Positions 1 to 7,505 of a stretch of 64,000 nt of DNA are shown here, piece after piece (the first letter of the stretch is position 1; the number at the start of each line of letters is the position of its first letter). Source of the stretch: Brevundimonas variabilis (GTDB lineage: Bacteria; Pseudomonadota; Alphaproteobacteria; Caulobacterales; Caulobacteraceae); NCBI RefSeq assembly GCF_014199945.1, contig NZ_JACHOR010000001.1, forward strand, positions 558,001-622,000. Reading direction: 5' to 3'. The position numbers were made by a program, and so were the translations under genes. The notes below the pieces were generated by a model. That model worked only from the letters and a program-made list of their open reading frames with translations, did no database searches and was not told where the DNA came from.

Positions 1-535
1 CATCAAGGTGTCGGCGGTCAAGCCGGAGCACCGGGTCGTCGAAGCCCCCTGCGCCGTCTTCGAGACCCAGGAAGACGTCCAGGCCGCGTTCAAGGCCGGG
101 CAGCTGGATCGCGACGTGGTCATCGTGCTGCGGTTCCAGGGGCCCAAGGCCAATGGCATGCCGGAGCTTCACTCCCTGTCCCCTCTGATGTCCGTCCTGC
201 TGGATCGCGGCTTCAAGGTGGCGCTGGTCACAGACGGGCGGATGTCCGGCGCGTCCGGCAAGACGGCGGCGGCGATCCATGTCAGCCCGGAGGCTCTGGA
301 TGGCGGCCCGCTGGCCCATGTTCAGGATGGTGACATCGTGCGCGTGGATGCCGAGACCGGCCAGATGGAAGCCGTCGGGATCGACCTGGCCACACGGCCA
401 AGGGCCCTTCGAACGCCGGCGCATGCCGCATCGGATTCCTGGGGCTATGGCCGCGAACTGTTTTCGCTTTTTCGAAAGGGGGTCACCTCCGCAGAAGAGG
501 GCGCCTCCGTCTGCTTCTCCGGGGAGGGAGAATAA
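1..535 (+). CDS. edd: Phosphogluconate dehydratase, C-terminal part (5' end outside window)
   Basis: Last ~178 codons of the 6-phosphogluconate dehydratase of the Entner-Doudoroff pathway (6-phosphogluconate to 2-keto-3-deoxy-6-phosphogluconate), a cytoplasmic Fe-S enzyme of the IlvD/Edd family. The frame is open from base 2, so the GTG at 8 is only an internal valine codon. Typical family signatures are [16 protein letters not shown] and [12 protein letters not shown]. The TAA stop at 533-535 directly abuts the ATG of glk at 536, so the two are almost certainly co-transcribed and translationally coupled. The tail ([16 protein letters not shown]) is characteristic of Edd and argues against dihydroxy-acid dehydratase IlvD. 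Very confident. Confidence 0.95.
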   Translation, partial: IKVSAVKPEHRVVEAPCAVFETQEDVQAAFKAGQLDRDVVIVLRFQGPKANGMPELHSLSPLMSVLLDRGFKVALVTDGRMSGASGKTAAAIHVSPEALDGGPLAHVQDGDIVRVDAETGQMEAVGIDLATRPRALRTPAHAASDSWGYGRELFSLFRKGVTSAEEGASVCFSGEGE

Positions 536-1513
536 ATGGGTATCACCTGGGACAAGACCCTGCTGGTCGGTGACGTCGGTGGCACCAATGCCCGCTTCGC
601 CCTGGCGCACATGGTCGAGGGCAAGCCGGTTCTGGAGCATCACGACAGCTTTCCGGCGTCCCAGTATCCGACCTTCCTCGAAGGCGTGGCCGCCTTCATC
701 GATGGCTGCGAGGTCAAGCCGACCGGCGGAGTCATTGCCGTGGCCGGGCCGGTCGAGGACGGGGCGATCGACCTGACCAACTCGCCCTGGGCCGTTTCGG
801 AGACCGAACTCGCAACCCTGGGACTGAACCCCGTGCGTCTGATCAATGATTTCGAGGCCCTGGCCTGGGGCGCGCCCGTCGTGCCGGCCGACAGTCTCGA
901 ACATCTCGGAGGACCGGCTGAAGGCGATCCCCATGCCACGATCGCCGTTTTGGGACCGGGCACCGGTTTCGGGGTCTCGGCCCTGGTGCGCAATTCCCGG
1001 GGCGACGAAATCGCCATGCCGTCCGAAGGCGGCCACGCCTGTTTCCCGCCGGGCGACCCGATCGAGGACGAGATCCTGCGGATCCTGCGGCGTCGTTATG
1101 ACCGGGTGTCGATCGAGCGGCTGATCTGTGGTCCCGGGCTTCTGAACATGCACCGGGCACTGGCCGAGATCGACGGACGCGAGACCCATATCGACGACCC
1201 GGCCGAGATCACGACCACCGCCATGGCCGATCCAAACAGTCCCTGCGGTGCGACCCTGGCCCGGTTCTGCGCCATCCTGGGCGCCGTGGCCGGGGACATT
1301 GCCCTGACCACCGGCGCAAGAGGCGGTGTCTATATCGCGGGGGGCATCGCGCCGCGGATCCTGCCGTTTCTGAAGGCCAGCCCCTTCCGTCAACGGTTCG
1401 AGCGCAAGGGTCGCTTCAAGGACTATATGGCCGAGATCCCGACACAGGTGATCACGCACAAGCACGCAGCGCTCCTGGGCGCGGCGCGTGTGGCCTTCGC
1501 CGTCTCAACTTGA
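536..1513 (+). CDS. glk: Glucokinase
   Basis: 325-aa cytoplasmic glucokinase (ATP + glucose to glucose-6-phosphate) of the proteobacterial Glk family. The phosphate-binding motif GDVGGTNARF is at residues 12-21, the sugar-binding INDFEALAWG about residue 102, and GPGTGFGVSAL in the adenosine-domain region. Length matches E. coli Glk (321 aa). The ATG begins on the base after the edd stop, giving an edd-glk pair that feeds glucose into the Entner-Doudoroff route, the usual glycolytic path of Caulobacteraceae. The preceding part of the operon (zwf, pgl) would be expected to the left but is not visible here. Confidence 0.96.
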   Translation: MGITWDKTLLVGDVGGTNARFALAHMVEGKPVLEHHDSFPASQYPTFLEGVAAFIDGCEVKPTGGVIAVAGPVEDGAIDLTNSPWAVSETELATLGLNPVRLINDFEALAWGAPVVPADSLEHLGGPAEGDPHATIAVLGPGTGFGVSALVRNSRGDEIAMPSEGGHACFPPGDPIEDEILRILRRRYDRVSIERLICGPGLLNMHRALAEIDGRETHIDDPAEITTTAMADPNSPCGATLARFCAILGAVAGDIALTTGARGGVYIAGGIAPRILPFLKASPFRQRFERKGRFKDYMAEIPTQVITHKHAALLGAARVAFAVST

Positions 1514-1528
1514 GCGAGCCGGAAAAAT

Positions 1529-1546
1529 GTTCACGACAGTGTGAAC
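1529..1546 (+). other. Perfect inverted repeat upstream of the small lipoprotein
   Basis: GTTCAC (1529-1534), six-base loop, GTGAAC (1541-1546), located 15 bases after the glk stop and 50 bases before the next start. There is no T-tract, so it is not a classic terminator. It could be an operator or a 5' leader hairpin for the small lipoprotein gene. The function is not known. Confidence 0.35.
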
Positions 1547-1595
1547 CCTTCGTGAGGTGCGGCGTTTTGTCGGCTCAACCAACGAGGATTGTTCC

Positions 1596-1892
1596 ATGCG
1601 TAAACTGATGATCGCCGCCGTCGCCACCTTCGCTGTCGCTGGCCTCGCAGCCTGCGAAAACGCGGCCGAAAAGGAAGCCGGCGCACAGGCCGACGCCATT
1701 GAAGCGGCAGCCAATGTCGAGGCCACCCAGCTCGAGAACGCAGCGGACGCAGCCCCTACCGACGCTGCCGAGAATGCGCTGAACGCCCAGGCTGATGCCG
1801 TTCAGGAAACCGCCGACGAACAGGCCGATGCCGTTGAAGCGGCTGCCGGCAACCGTGACGGTGGCATGACCACGGCAAACACGCCCAACTAA
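1596..1892 (+). CDS. Small Ala-rich lipoprotein with heptad-like repeats
   Basis: 98-aa protein. Signal peptide MRKLMIAAVATFAVAGLAAC ends in a lipobox (LAAC), so Cys20 is probably acylated and the protein membrane anchored. The mature part is nearly all Ala, Glu, Asp, Asn and Gln, with repeated blocks of the kind QADAxEAAA and ENAADAA, predicted to form one amphipathic helix or coiled coil as in Lpp- or entericidin-like proteins. I chose the ATG at 1596 because a GAGGA ribosome site lies 10 bases upstream and the signal peptide begins there; an in-frame upstream start at 1557 would add 13 residues of no signal character. It stands alone and is followed by a strong terminator. Role unknown; a structural or stress-related envelope lipoprotein is an inference. 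Confidence 0.75.
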   Translation: MRKLMIAAVATFAVAGLAACENAAEKEAGAQADAIEAAANVEATQLENAADAAPTDAAENALNAQADAVQETADEQADAVEAAAGNRDGGMTTANTPN

Positions 1893-1945
1893 TGGCGTGA
1901 CACGGCGGCAGTCATGACCCGCCGTTGATCCTTCAGACACGTCAG

Positions 1946-1976
1946 ACCCCCGTCGGTACGCCGGCGGGGGTTTTCG
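1946..1976 (+). terminator. Rho-independent terminator of the small lipoprotein gene
   Basis: An 11-bp stem (1946-1956 with 1961-1971, one G-T pair) closed by a TACG tetraloop and followed by a T-rich tract TTTTCGTTT. It sits 53 bases after the stop of the lipoprotein gene and just before the convergent DUF1295 gene. Confidence 0.9.
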
Positions 1977-1996
1977 TTTGACGAATATGGACGCTG

Positions 1997-2803
1997 TCAG
2001 CCCTTCTTGGGGGGCATCGGAATGAAGGCGCTGGTCCGCCGGATATAGTCCGCATAGCCCGGCTTGGTCTTTGCCGTCGCCTTTTCGGTCATGCCGATGC
2101 CCGACCATTTGGTCAGGGTCACCGTCAGGAAGATCGGCCCGGCAATAGACGCGATGCCCACCCATCCCGTCTCGGCCGCGATCAGCCACAACCCCCACCA
2201 GACGCAGGCATCACCGAAATAGTTGGGGTGGCGGGTATAGCGCCACAGGCCGGTGTCCATGACCTGACCCTTGTTCTTCGGGTCCTTCTTGAACGCTGCA
2301 AGCTGGGCATCGCCGATACTCTCGAAGCCGATGCCGATCACGACGATCACCGCACCCGTCCAGCCGATCCAGCCGATCGGCCCAGCTGTCGCGACCTGAC
2401 CCAGCTGGACCGGCAGCGAGTTCAGCCAGGCGAAGAAGGCCTGCGGCAGGAAGACGATCAGCAGGCCGGTCTTGGCAAAGCTCCAGCCGGACTTGCGTTC
2501 CTGATCCTCGACGATCTGCGTGTATCGACCGTCCGCACCGTGCGCGCGCCAGCGTTTCAGCAGATGCCAGGCCAGACGGATCGCCCATACGGCACACAGC
2601 CAGAGCAACAGCCATTTGCGGGTCGGATCGCCTTCCGTCCGGGGAAAGGTTGCCAGGGCCAGCATCAGCATGCCCAGCGGCCAGACCCCGTCGATGAAGC
2701 TGACGTCCTTGAGGCGCAGGGACAGCGTCCACAGCACAAGCATCACGACGACGATCAGGCCAAGGTTCAGGGCCAGCAGGGTCAGGATTTCGGTCAGGGT
2801 CAT
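1997..2803 (-). CDS. DUF1295 membrane protein (steroid 5-alpha-reductase / ICMT-like fold)
   Basis: 268-aa integral membrane protein with about six hydrophobic segments. It belongs to the DUF1295 family, related to 3-oxo-5-alpha-steroid 4-dehydrogenases and isoprenylcysteine carboxyl methyltransferases. The conserved C-terminal block GLWRYTRHPNYFGD (about residues 186-199) is the family hallmark and forms the NADPH- or SAM-binding region in relatives; the downstream TKPGYADYIRRTSAFIP is also typical. ATG at 2803. The gene is alone on the minus strand, converging on the terminator at 1946-1976, with the next minus-strand gene ending 41 bases upstream. The substrate cannot be told from sequence. 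Confidence 0.85.
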   Translation of the reverse strand: MTLTEILTLLALNLGLIVVVMLVLWTLSLRLKDVSFIDGVWPLGMLMLALATFPRTEGDPTRKWLLLWLCAVWAIRLAWHLLKRWRAHGADGRYTQIVEDQERKSGWSFAKTGLLIVFLPQAFFAWLNSLPVQLGQVATAGPIGWIGWTGAVIVVIGIGFESIGDAQLAAFKKDPKNKGQVMDTGLWRYTRHPNYFGDACVWWGLWLIAAETGWVGIASIAGPIFLTVTLTKWSGIGMTEKATAKTKPGYADYIRRTSAFIPMPPKKG

Positions 2804-2844
2804 GGCTGAGAGACGCTAGCACGGGCCATCGGGATGCGTCGCGA

Positions 2845-3207
2845 TCAGTCGACGCAGAGGGTCGCTTCGGCCCGGCCATTCTTAACCGTGGTGAAACAGC
2901 CGAACCGGTTGCTGTCGACCTGACAGACGCCGGCCGTGACGGTTCCGCCTTCGGCAATGCCGGTGTTGCCTTCGACCCGGCAATCTCCCTCGCACTGATC
3001 GCCGTCGGTGCAGCGTTTGCCGGCGTCCGCATAGGACACGATACACTGCATCGACTGCATCCGGCCGACGGGCCTGAGCGTCCCACCACGGGCTGCGCAG
3101 GCTCCGGCCTCGGCGCTTTGCACGGGCTTGGCCGGATCGGCGACGGTACCGGGCATCGGCGTACAGGCAGCGGCCATGAGGGCAAGAACAGGGATCAGGA
3201 TACGCAT
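2845..3207 (-). CDS. Small Cys-rich lipoprotein, hypothetical
   Basis: 120-aa exported protein. The signal peptide MRILIPVLALMAAAC has a lipobox (MAAAC). The mature part carries several further cysteines (within GACAARGGT, MQCIVSY, RCTDGDQCEGDC, GVCQVD, FGCFTT, TLCVD), suggesting a disulfide-knitted periplasmic domain. I place the start at the ATG 3205-3207; a GTG six bases earlier (3213) would overlap the hmgA stop. It follows hmgA with essentially no gap, so it may be expressed with it, but it has no obvious part in tyrosine breakdown. I do not recognise a named family. Confidence 0.7.
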   Translation of the reverse strand: MRILIPVLALMAAACTPMPGTVADPAKPVQSAEAGACAARGGTLRPVGRMQSMQCIVSYADAGKRCTDGDQCEGDCRVEGNTGIAEGGTVTAGVCQVDSNRFGCFTTVKNGRAEATLCVD

Positions 3208-3209
3208 GG

Positions 3210-4520
3210 TCACGCTTTCGGTTGAGAGACGTCGCCCTTGGCGAAGCCCGTCCAGACGTCGTCATAGTCGAGCTGCATGGTCGGCGTGGTTTGCGCCCAT
3301 TGCGTGGTCCGGATCGGGAATCGGGTCTCGAACATGAACGCGAGCGTATCCGTTAGCTTGTGCGGCTTCAGATCGGCAGCCACGGCCTTGTCATAGGAGG
3401 CCTGGTCGGGGCCGTGACCACTCATGCAATTGTGCAGCGAGGCTCCACCTGGCGCGAAACCGCCCTCCTTGGCGTCATAGGCCCCCGTCACCAGCCCCAT
3501 GAACTCACTCATGACATTGCGATGGAACCACGGCGGCCTGAAGGTGTGCTCGGCCACCATCCAGCGCGGCGGAAAGATCACGAAATCGATGTTGGCCGTG
3601 CCCGGCGTGTCGCTGGGCGAGGTCAGAACCGTGAAGATCGACGGGTCCGGATGGTCGAAGCTGACGGTATTGATCGTATTGAATCGCGCCGTGTCATAGC
3701 GATAGGGCGCATTGTTCCCATGCCAGGCCACGACGTCCAGCGGGGAATGGGCAAAGGTCGTCACCCACAGCCGGCCGGCGAATTTCTGAACGCACTGGGT
3801 CGGGCGATCGATGTCCTCGAAGGCCGCGACCGGGGTCTCAAAGTCGCGGGGATTGGCCAGGCCATTGGCCCCGATCGGACCCAGGTCCGGCAGACGGAAG
3901 GGCGCGCCATAGTTTTCGCAGACATAGCCGCGCACCGGCCCGTCGACCTCGACGCGGAAGCGCACCCCGCGCGGAATGACGACCACATGGCCCGGTCCGG
4001 CCTCGATCCGGCCCATCTCGGTCACGAACCGCTGCTGGCCTGACTGGGGCACGATCAGCAGCTCGCCATCGGCGCAATAGAAGACGCGATCCACCATCGA
4101 CCGGTTGGCGGCATACAGGTGGATGCCCGCCCCGCCCTGGGTTTCCGGATCGCCATTGCCGCCATAGGTGACCAGGCCCTCGACCCAGTCGGTCGGTGTC
4201 TCGGGGACCGGCAATGGATCCCAGCGCATCCGGTTGGGACTGGGCGGCGCATCGGTGAAGGGTCCCGATCGCAGCCGCCCCTGATCGAAGGGCACATAGG
4301 CCGGGTGCTGGGCGGACGGTCTCAGGCGATACAGCCAGCTGCGCCGGTTCTCGGTCCTGGGCGCGGTGAAGGCGGTTCCCGAAAGCTGCTCGGCATACAG
4401 TCCCATCGGGGTCTTCTGCGGTGAGTTCTGGCCCACCGGCAGCGCCCCGGCCACAGCTTCGGTCGCGAAATGATTGGCAAAACCGGACTGGTAGGGCGCG
4501 CTGTCTGGCGTCGTTTTCAT
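3210..4520 (-). CDS. hmgA: Homogentisate 1,2-dioxygenase
   Basis: 436-aa non-heme Fe(II) dioxygenase that opens the ring of homogentisate to maleylacetoacetate in phenylalanine/tyrosine catabolism. Full length for the family (human 445). Conserved blocks are [16 protein letters not shown] at the N-terminus, the C-terminal [13 protein letters not shown], which carries the His and Glu iron ligands, and [15 protein letters not shown] at 4520. The other pathway genes (maiA, fahA, hppD) are not adjacent in this window; the neighbours are uppP upstream and a lipoprotein downstream. Confidence 0.97.
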   Translation of the reverse strand: MKTTPDSAPYQSGFANHFATEAVAGALPVGQNSPQKTPMGLYAEQLSGTAFTAPRTENRRSWLYRLRPSAQHPAYVPFDQGRLRSGPFTDAPPSPNRMRWDPLPVPETPTDWVEGLVTYGGNGDPETQGGAGIHLYAANRSMVDRVFYCADGELLIVPQSGQQRFVTEMGRIEAGPGHVVVIPRGVRFRVEVDGPVRGYVCENYGAPFRLPDLGPIGANGLANPRDFETPVAAFEDIDRPTQCVQKFAGRLWVTTFAHSPLDVVAWHGNNAPYRYDTARFNTINTVSFDHPDPSIFTVLTSPSDTPGTANIDFVIFPPRWMVAEHTFRPPWFHRNVMSEFMGLVTGAYDAKEGGFAPGGASLHNCMSGHGPDQASYDKAVAADLKPHKLTDTLAFMFETRFPIRTTQWAQTTPTMQLDYDDVWTGFAKGDVSQPKA

Positions 4521-4570
4521 ATGGTGTCTCCCGGCCCCCGTTTAGGCCGTCGCAACGGCCGCGTCACGCC

Positions 4571-5371
4571 TCAGAAGGGCCCCAGCAAGAACACCAGCCC
4601 CAGCGTGCCCACGGCGATCCGCCACCACGCGAAGGGGGCAAACCCGTGACGGCCGACGAAATCCAGCAGGAACCGCACCACGAACAGGGCCGTCACAAAA
4701 GCAACGGCAAACCCGACCGCAATCAGGCCTACGTCCGTGAAATCAAGGTCGTTGCGGCTCTTGAACAGATCGTAGGCCACCGCGCCCCCCATGGTGGGGA
4801 GGGCAAGAAAGAAGGTGAACTCTGCCGCGGACCGCTTGTCCGTGCCCAGCAGAAGTCCGCCCGCGATCGTGGCCCCCGACCGCGACACGCCGGGCAGAAG
4901 GGCCAGACACTGGAACAGGCCGATTAGGCCATAGACCCGCATTGGATAGGTGTTGACGTCCAGATAGCGCGGCACCCGCTTCATCCGGTCCAGCAGCAGA
5001 AGCAGCACGCCGCCGACGATCAGGGCGATACAGATCACGACCGGCGTCTCGAACAGGACGGCCTTGATGAAGTCGTACAGGAACACACCGGCGAACGCCG
5101 CTGGCAGAAAGGCCAGCACGACGCCGACGATGAAGTAGCGCGCCTTCGGGTCATGCGGCCACCGTGTCGCCAGGGCCCACAGGCGCTGGAAATAGAGGCT
5201 GATGATGGCCAGGATGGCGCCGAGCTGGATGACGATCTCGAAGGTCTTTCCTTCGCTCTCGAAGCCGAGGAAGTGGCCAAGCAGCAGGATGTGACCCGTA
5301 GAGGACACGGGGATGAACTCCGTCAGCCCCTCGACCAGACCCAGGATGATGGCGGCAAGCCAATCCGACAT
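4571..5371 (-). CDS. uppP: Undecaprenyl-diphosphatase
   Basis: 266-aa polytopic inner-membrane phosphatase (BacA family) that recycles undecaprenyl pyrophosphate to the monophosphate lipid carrier for peptidoglycan and other polymers. Both catalytic signatures are present: [14 protein letters not shown] (residues 14-27) and [10 protein letters not shown]. Length is normal (E. coli 273). ATG at 5371. It lies 50 bases upstream of hmgA on the same strand and 30 bases downstream of the citrate-synthase-like gene, so one transcript is possible although the functions are unrelated. Confidence 0.96.
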   Translation of the reverse strand: MSDWLAAIILGLVEGLTEFIPVSSTGHILLLGHFLGFESEGKTFEIVIQLGAILAIISLYFQRLWALATRWPHDPKARYFIVGVVLAFLPAAFAGVFLYDFIKAVLFETPVVICIALIVGGVLLLLLDRMKRVPRYLDVNTYPMRVYGLIGLFQCLALLPGVSRSGATIAGGLLLGTDKRSAAEFTFFLALPTMGGAVAYDLFKSRNDLDFTDVGLIAVGFAVAFVTALFVVRFLLDFVGRHGFAPFAWWRIAVGTLGLVFLLGPF

Positions 5372-5401
5372 TACGCAACCTGTACCGATGCCGCCTGCGA
5401 G

Positions 5402-6571
5402 TCAGTTCGCGCCGGGCAGAAGTCCGACATAGCGCAAGCGCGCGGTAATAGGCGAGCCGTTCGATGCCTGATCCAGCGCATGCCCGAGCAGGCCGACGAG
5501 GCGGCCGATCAGATACAGATCGACGGCACCTTCGCGCGGCAGGTCGAGCTTCCTGGCCACGAGCGCGAGGGCGAGGGCCAGCGTCGGGGATTGTCCGGAA
5601 ACGCGTTGCCCCTCCTCGACCACAGCCATCAGGTCGGCGGGCAGTCCCACCTGGGTGATCAGCTCCTGCGCCCGGGGATCGCCGTCCGGCCAGAGCGCAT
5701 CTCCAAAACCGGGGACCATGCCGATCGCTTCGAGACGCTGGCGCGCCGCGCCGATCGGATCCCGTCTGGCCGACTGGACATGGGCAATGCTCCGCTCGAT
5801 CTCGCTGGCTGCCGTTCCGTGGACAAGGGTGACCAGGCCGGCCATGGCGGCGGCCGCCGGGGAAGCACCACCGCCCGTCGCCACACGGGTCGCTAGAGCT
5901 GCAGCATCCAGTTGATGGTCGGCGACGAGCACAAGCACCCGACGCAGGGCGTGCTGCTCGCGTTCCAGCACTTTCCAGGCCCGACCGAGCCGCTGGTGAA
6001 AATGCAGCCTCGGGCCAAGACCGGCAATCGCGTCTATGCCCTCGTTGAGGGCGGAAGCCGCAAGGGCCAGGCGTTCGGTCTCGGCACAGGACGCTGTGCC
6101 ACCCCGGTCCTCCTGGGCCCTTCGTCCGATGGCCGCGAACAGGCGTGCGCGCGCAGTCAGCCCCGGTTGGATGTCGAGTCTTGGGCCAAGGCCCTGGAAC
6201 AGCTGAACGCCCTGCGCGTCCCAGATCAATCCGGCCGTATCCTCGAGGGTCGCCGTCTGTGACCATTCGACCACGTCCTGTCCGCGATAGAAAAGGCGGC
6301 CGTCGATGGCTGTCGTCAGGTGCGAGGACAGGGTCATCATCCGGCCCGGAAGGCCTTCCGGAGCGAGCAGGACCCCCGAGATATCGTTGGGATCCGTTCC
6401 CGTCAGACGAGCAATATCCTCGGCGGAATACAGGCTCCGACGCGGGTTCTTGGGATCCGGGCGCGCTGCAATCCGGCGACGACTGACATAGGCATAGAGC
6501 GTCTGGCTCTTGACCCCAAGACGGGCCAGCGCTTCGTCTCGATCGATCCAGTGCGTCGGGGATTGCGGCAT
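5402..6571 (-). CDS. HTH-citrate synthase-like protein, catalytic motif altered
   Basis: 389 aa from the ATG at 6571. Residues ~5-60 form a MerR/excisionase-like helix-turn-helix (WIDRDEALARLGVKSQTLYAYV, then an RRSLYSAEDIARL segment); the rest follows the citrate synthase fold. The block LVADHQLDAAALATRVA matches the usual ADHELNAST region, and LVHGTAASE stands where GPLHGGAN is found, but the region that should read GHRVY reads GFGDALW before GDPRAQE, so the third catalytic-triad neighbourhood lacks the His and Arg. The C-terminal IGRLVGLLGHALDQ and TARLRYVGL are recognisable. I infer a regulatory or non-citrate-forming paralogue rather than a housekeeping GltA. A start at 6607 would add 12 residues, but the palindrome/ribosome-site arrangement favours 6571. 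Confidence 0.75.
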   Translation of the reverse strand: MPQSPTHWIDRDEALARLGVKSQTLYAYVSRRRIAARPDPKNPRRSLYSAEDIARLTGTDPNDISGVLLAPEGLPGRMMTLSSHLTTAIDGRLFYRGQDVVEWSQTATLEDTAGLIWDAQGVQLFQGLGPRLDIQPGLTARARLFAAIGRRAQEDRGGTASCAETERLALAASALNEGIDAIAGLGPRLHFHQRLGRAWKVLEREQHALRRVLVLVADHQLDAAALATRVATGGGASPAAAAMAGLVTLVHGTAASEIERSIAHVQSARRDPIGAARQRLEAIGMVPGFGDALWPDGDPRAQELITQVGLPADLMAVVEEGQRVSGQSPTLALALALVARKLDLPREGAVDLYLIGRLVGLLGHALDQASNGSPITARLRYVGLLPGAN

Positions 6572-6577
6572 CGGGGA

Positions 6578-6589
6578 CCTGTTAACAGG
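6578..6589. promoter_or_regulatory. 12-bp palindrome just upstream of the HTH-citrate synthase-like start
   Basis: CCTGTTAACAGG is a perfect palindrome that ends six bases before the ATG at 6571 on the minus strand; its AGG probably doubles as the ribosome site. Because the gene encodes an HTH domain, the palindrome is a candidate autoregulatory operator. This is inference from position and symmetry only. Confidence 0.35.
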
Positions 6590-6750
6590 CCGGTTGGCTG
6601 GCCTCAATCGTTTGCATAACCAAGTTAGATGACCCGTGCACTAACATCCATAATGACCTTGACAATAACGATGTTAAAGCCGCTTCACCTGACGTCGCAC
6701 CGGCGCTCGTGCCATTGTTAAGCCGTGCTGTTTGGGCGAGAACAGGGTCG

Positions 6751-7368
6751 ATGACGCTCCCTCCATTACCAACGCCGGATGCCGTCACGTCGCACGCGCG
6801 GGATAGCAGAATTATGCTTCTGGTTCTGGCTGGCCTTGTGGCGTTGAAGGCCTTCGCACTGGGTGCCTCAGGCTCGGTCTCTGCCCTTGCCGCCGTGGTC
6901 ACCTCGTGTCTCGCCATGGTGGCAGCCGGGACCAACCTCTTGATGCCAAGGTGGCGGGCGATGCTCCCCACGGTCGATGACGACGTCGCCGAGGCCATCG
7001 AACGTCTGGTCCAGTCCGGCATGGCCATGTCTGCCGCCATGATTGTCGGTGTGATCGCCCTGGTGGGGATTTTCGAGCCCCGTCCCGTCGGCGGCGGATG
7101 GTGGGCGGTCGGGGCCATCGGCGTCAGCCTCGGCATAACGGCGGCTCTGGCCGCAGCCAGGGCTCGCACGGGCGGGCCCGCTGGCAGGGACGCCCAGTCA
7201 TCATCCGATCTTGTGTCGACCTTTGTCGTCCTGCTGGGTGTGACAGCCGGCGCCCTCCTGAATGCGCCGGGGCTGGACGCTGCCGCTGCCCTGGTTGTGG
7301 CGGTCTGGTTGTTCTGGGGTGCCCTGCCCCAGATCATGGTCGCGGCGCGCCTGCTGGGCCGGGACTAG
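6751..7368 (+). CDS. CDF-transporter-like membrane protein without the usual metal ligands
   Basis: 205 aa, about five to six hydrophobic segments. The spacing resembles the membrane domain of cation diffusion facilitators: LVALKAFALGASGSVSALAA near residue 30, then SSSDLVSTFVVLLGV near residue 155 and a final LDAAAALVVAVWLFWGA. In true CDF transporters the second and fifth helices carry Asp/His metal ligands; here helix 2 reads AAVVTSC with no Asp or His, and helix 5 has Ser where His is expected. The cytoplasmic C-terminal domain is also missing. So the fold looks CDF-like but metal transport is doubtful. Start at the ATG 6751 (a GTG at 6709 would add 14 residues). Divergent from the HTH-citrate synthase-like gene with a 179-base shared intergenic region. 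Confidence 0.5.
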   Translation: MTLPPLPTPDAVTSHARDSRIMLLVLAGLVALKAFALGASGSVSALAAVVTSCLAMVAAGTNLLMPRWRAMLPTVDDDVAEAIERLVQSGMAMSAAMIVGVIALVGIFEPRPVGGGWWAVGAIGVSLGITAALAAARARTGGPAGRDAQSSSDLVSTFVVLLGVTAGALLNAPGLDAAAALVVAVWLFWGALPQIMVAARLLGRD

Positions 7369-7505
7369 GCCCGGTCCCTGTCTCGAGATTTCGAGGGTCG
7401 TTTCGGATTCATGACTCTTTGGTCATGTTCGAGGCCGGAACATTGCGTGCCGTCACACCGTCGTTATGGTCCGCCGGGTCCTATCCGGAACAGGGAAGTT
7501 TTTTC

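Noticed and set aside
4545..4560. GGCCGT/ACGGCC hairpin after uppP
   Set aside because: Six-bp stem without a T-tract on the minus strand; too weak for a terminator call.
6659..6690. TTGACA-like -35 in front of the CDF-like gene
   Set aside because: No acceptable -10 at 16-18 bases; alphaproteobacterial promoters are too degenerate to call it.
7098..7505. Upstream extension of the M16 protease frame
   Set aside because: Overlaps the CDF-like gene in another frame and lacks homology; a clear signal peptide starts at 7506.
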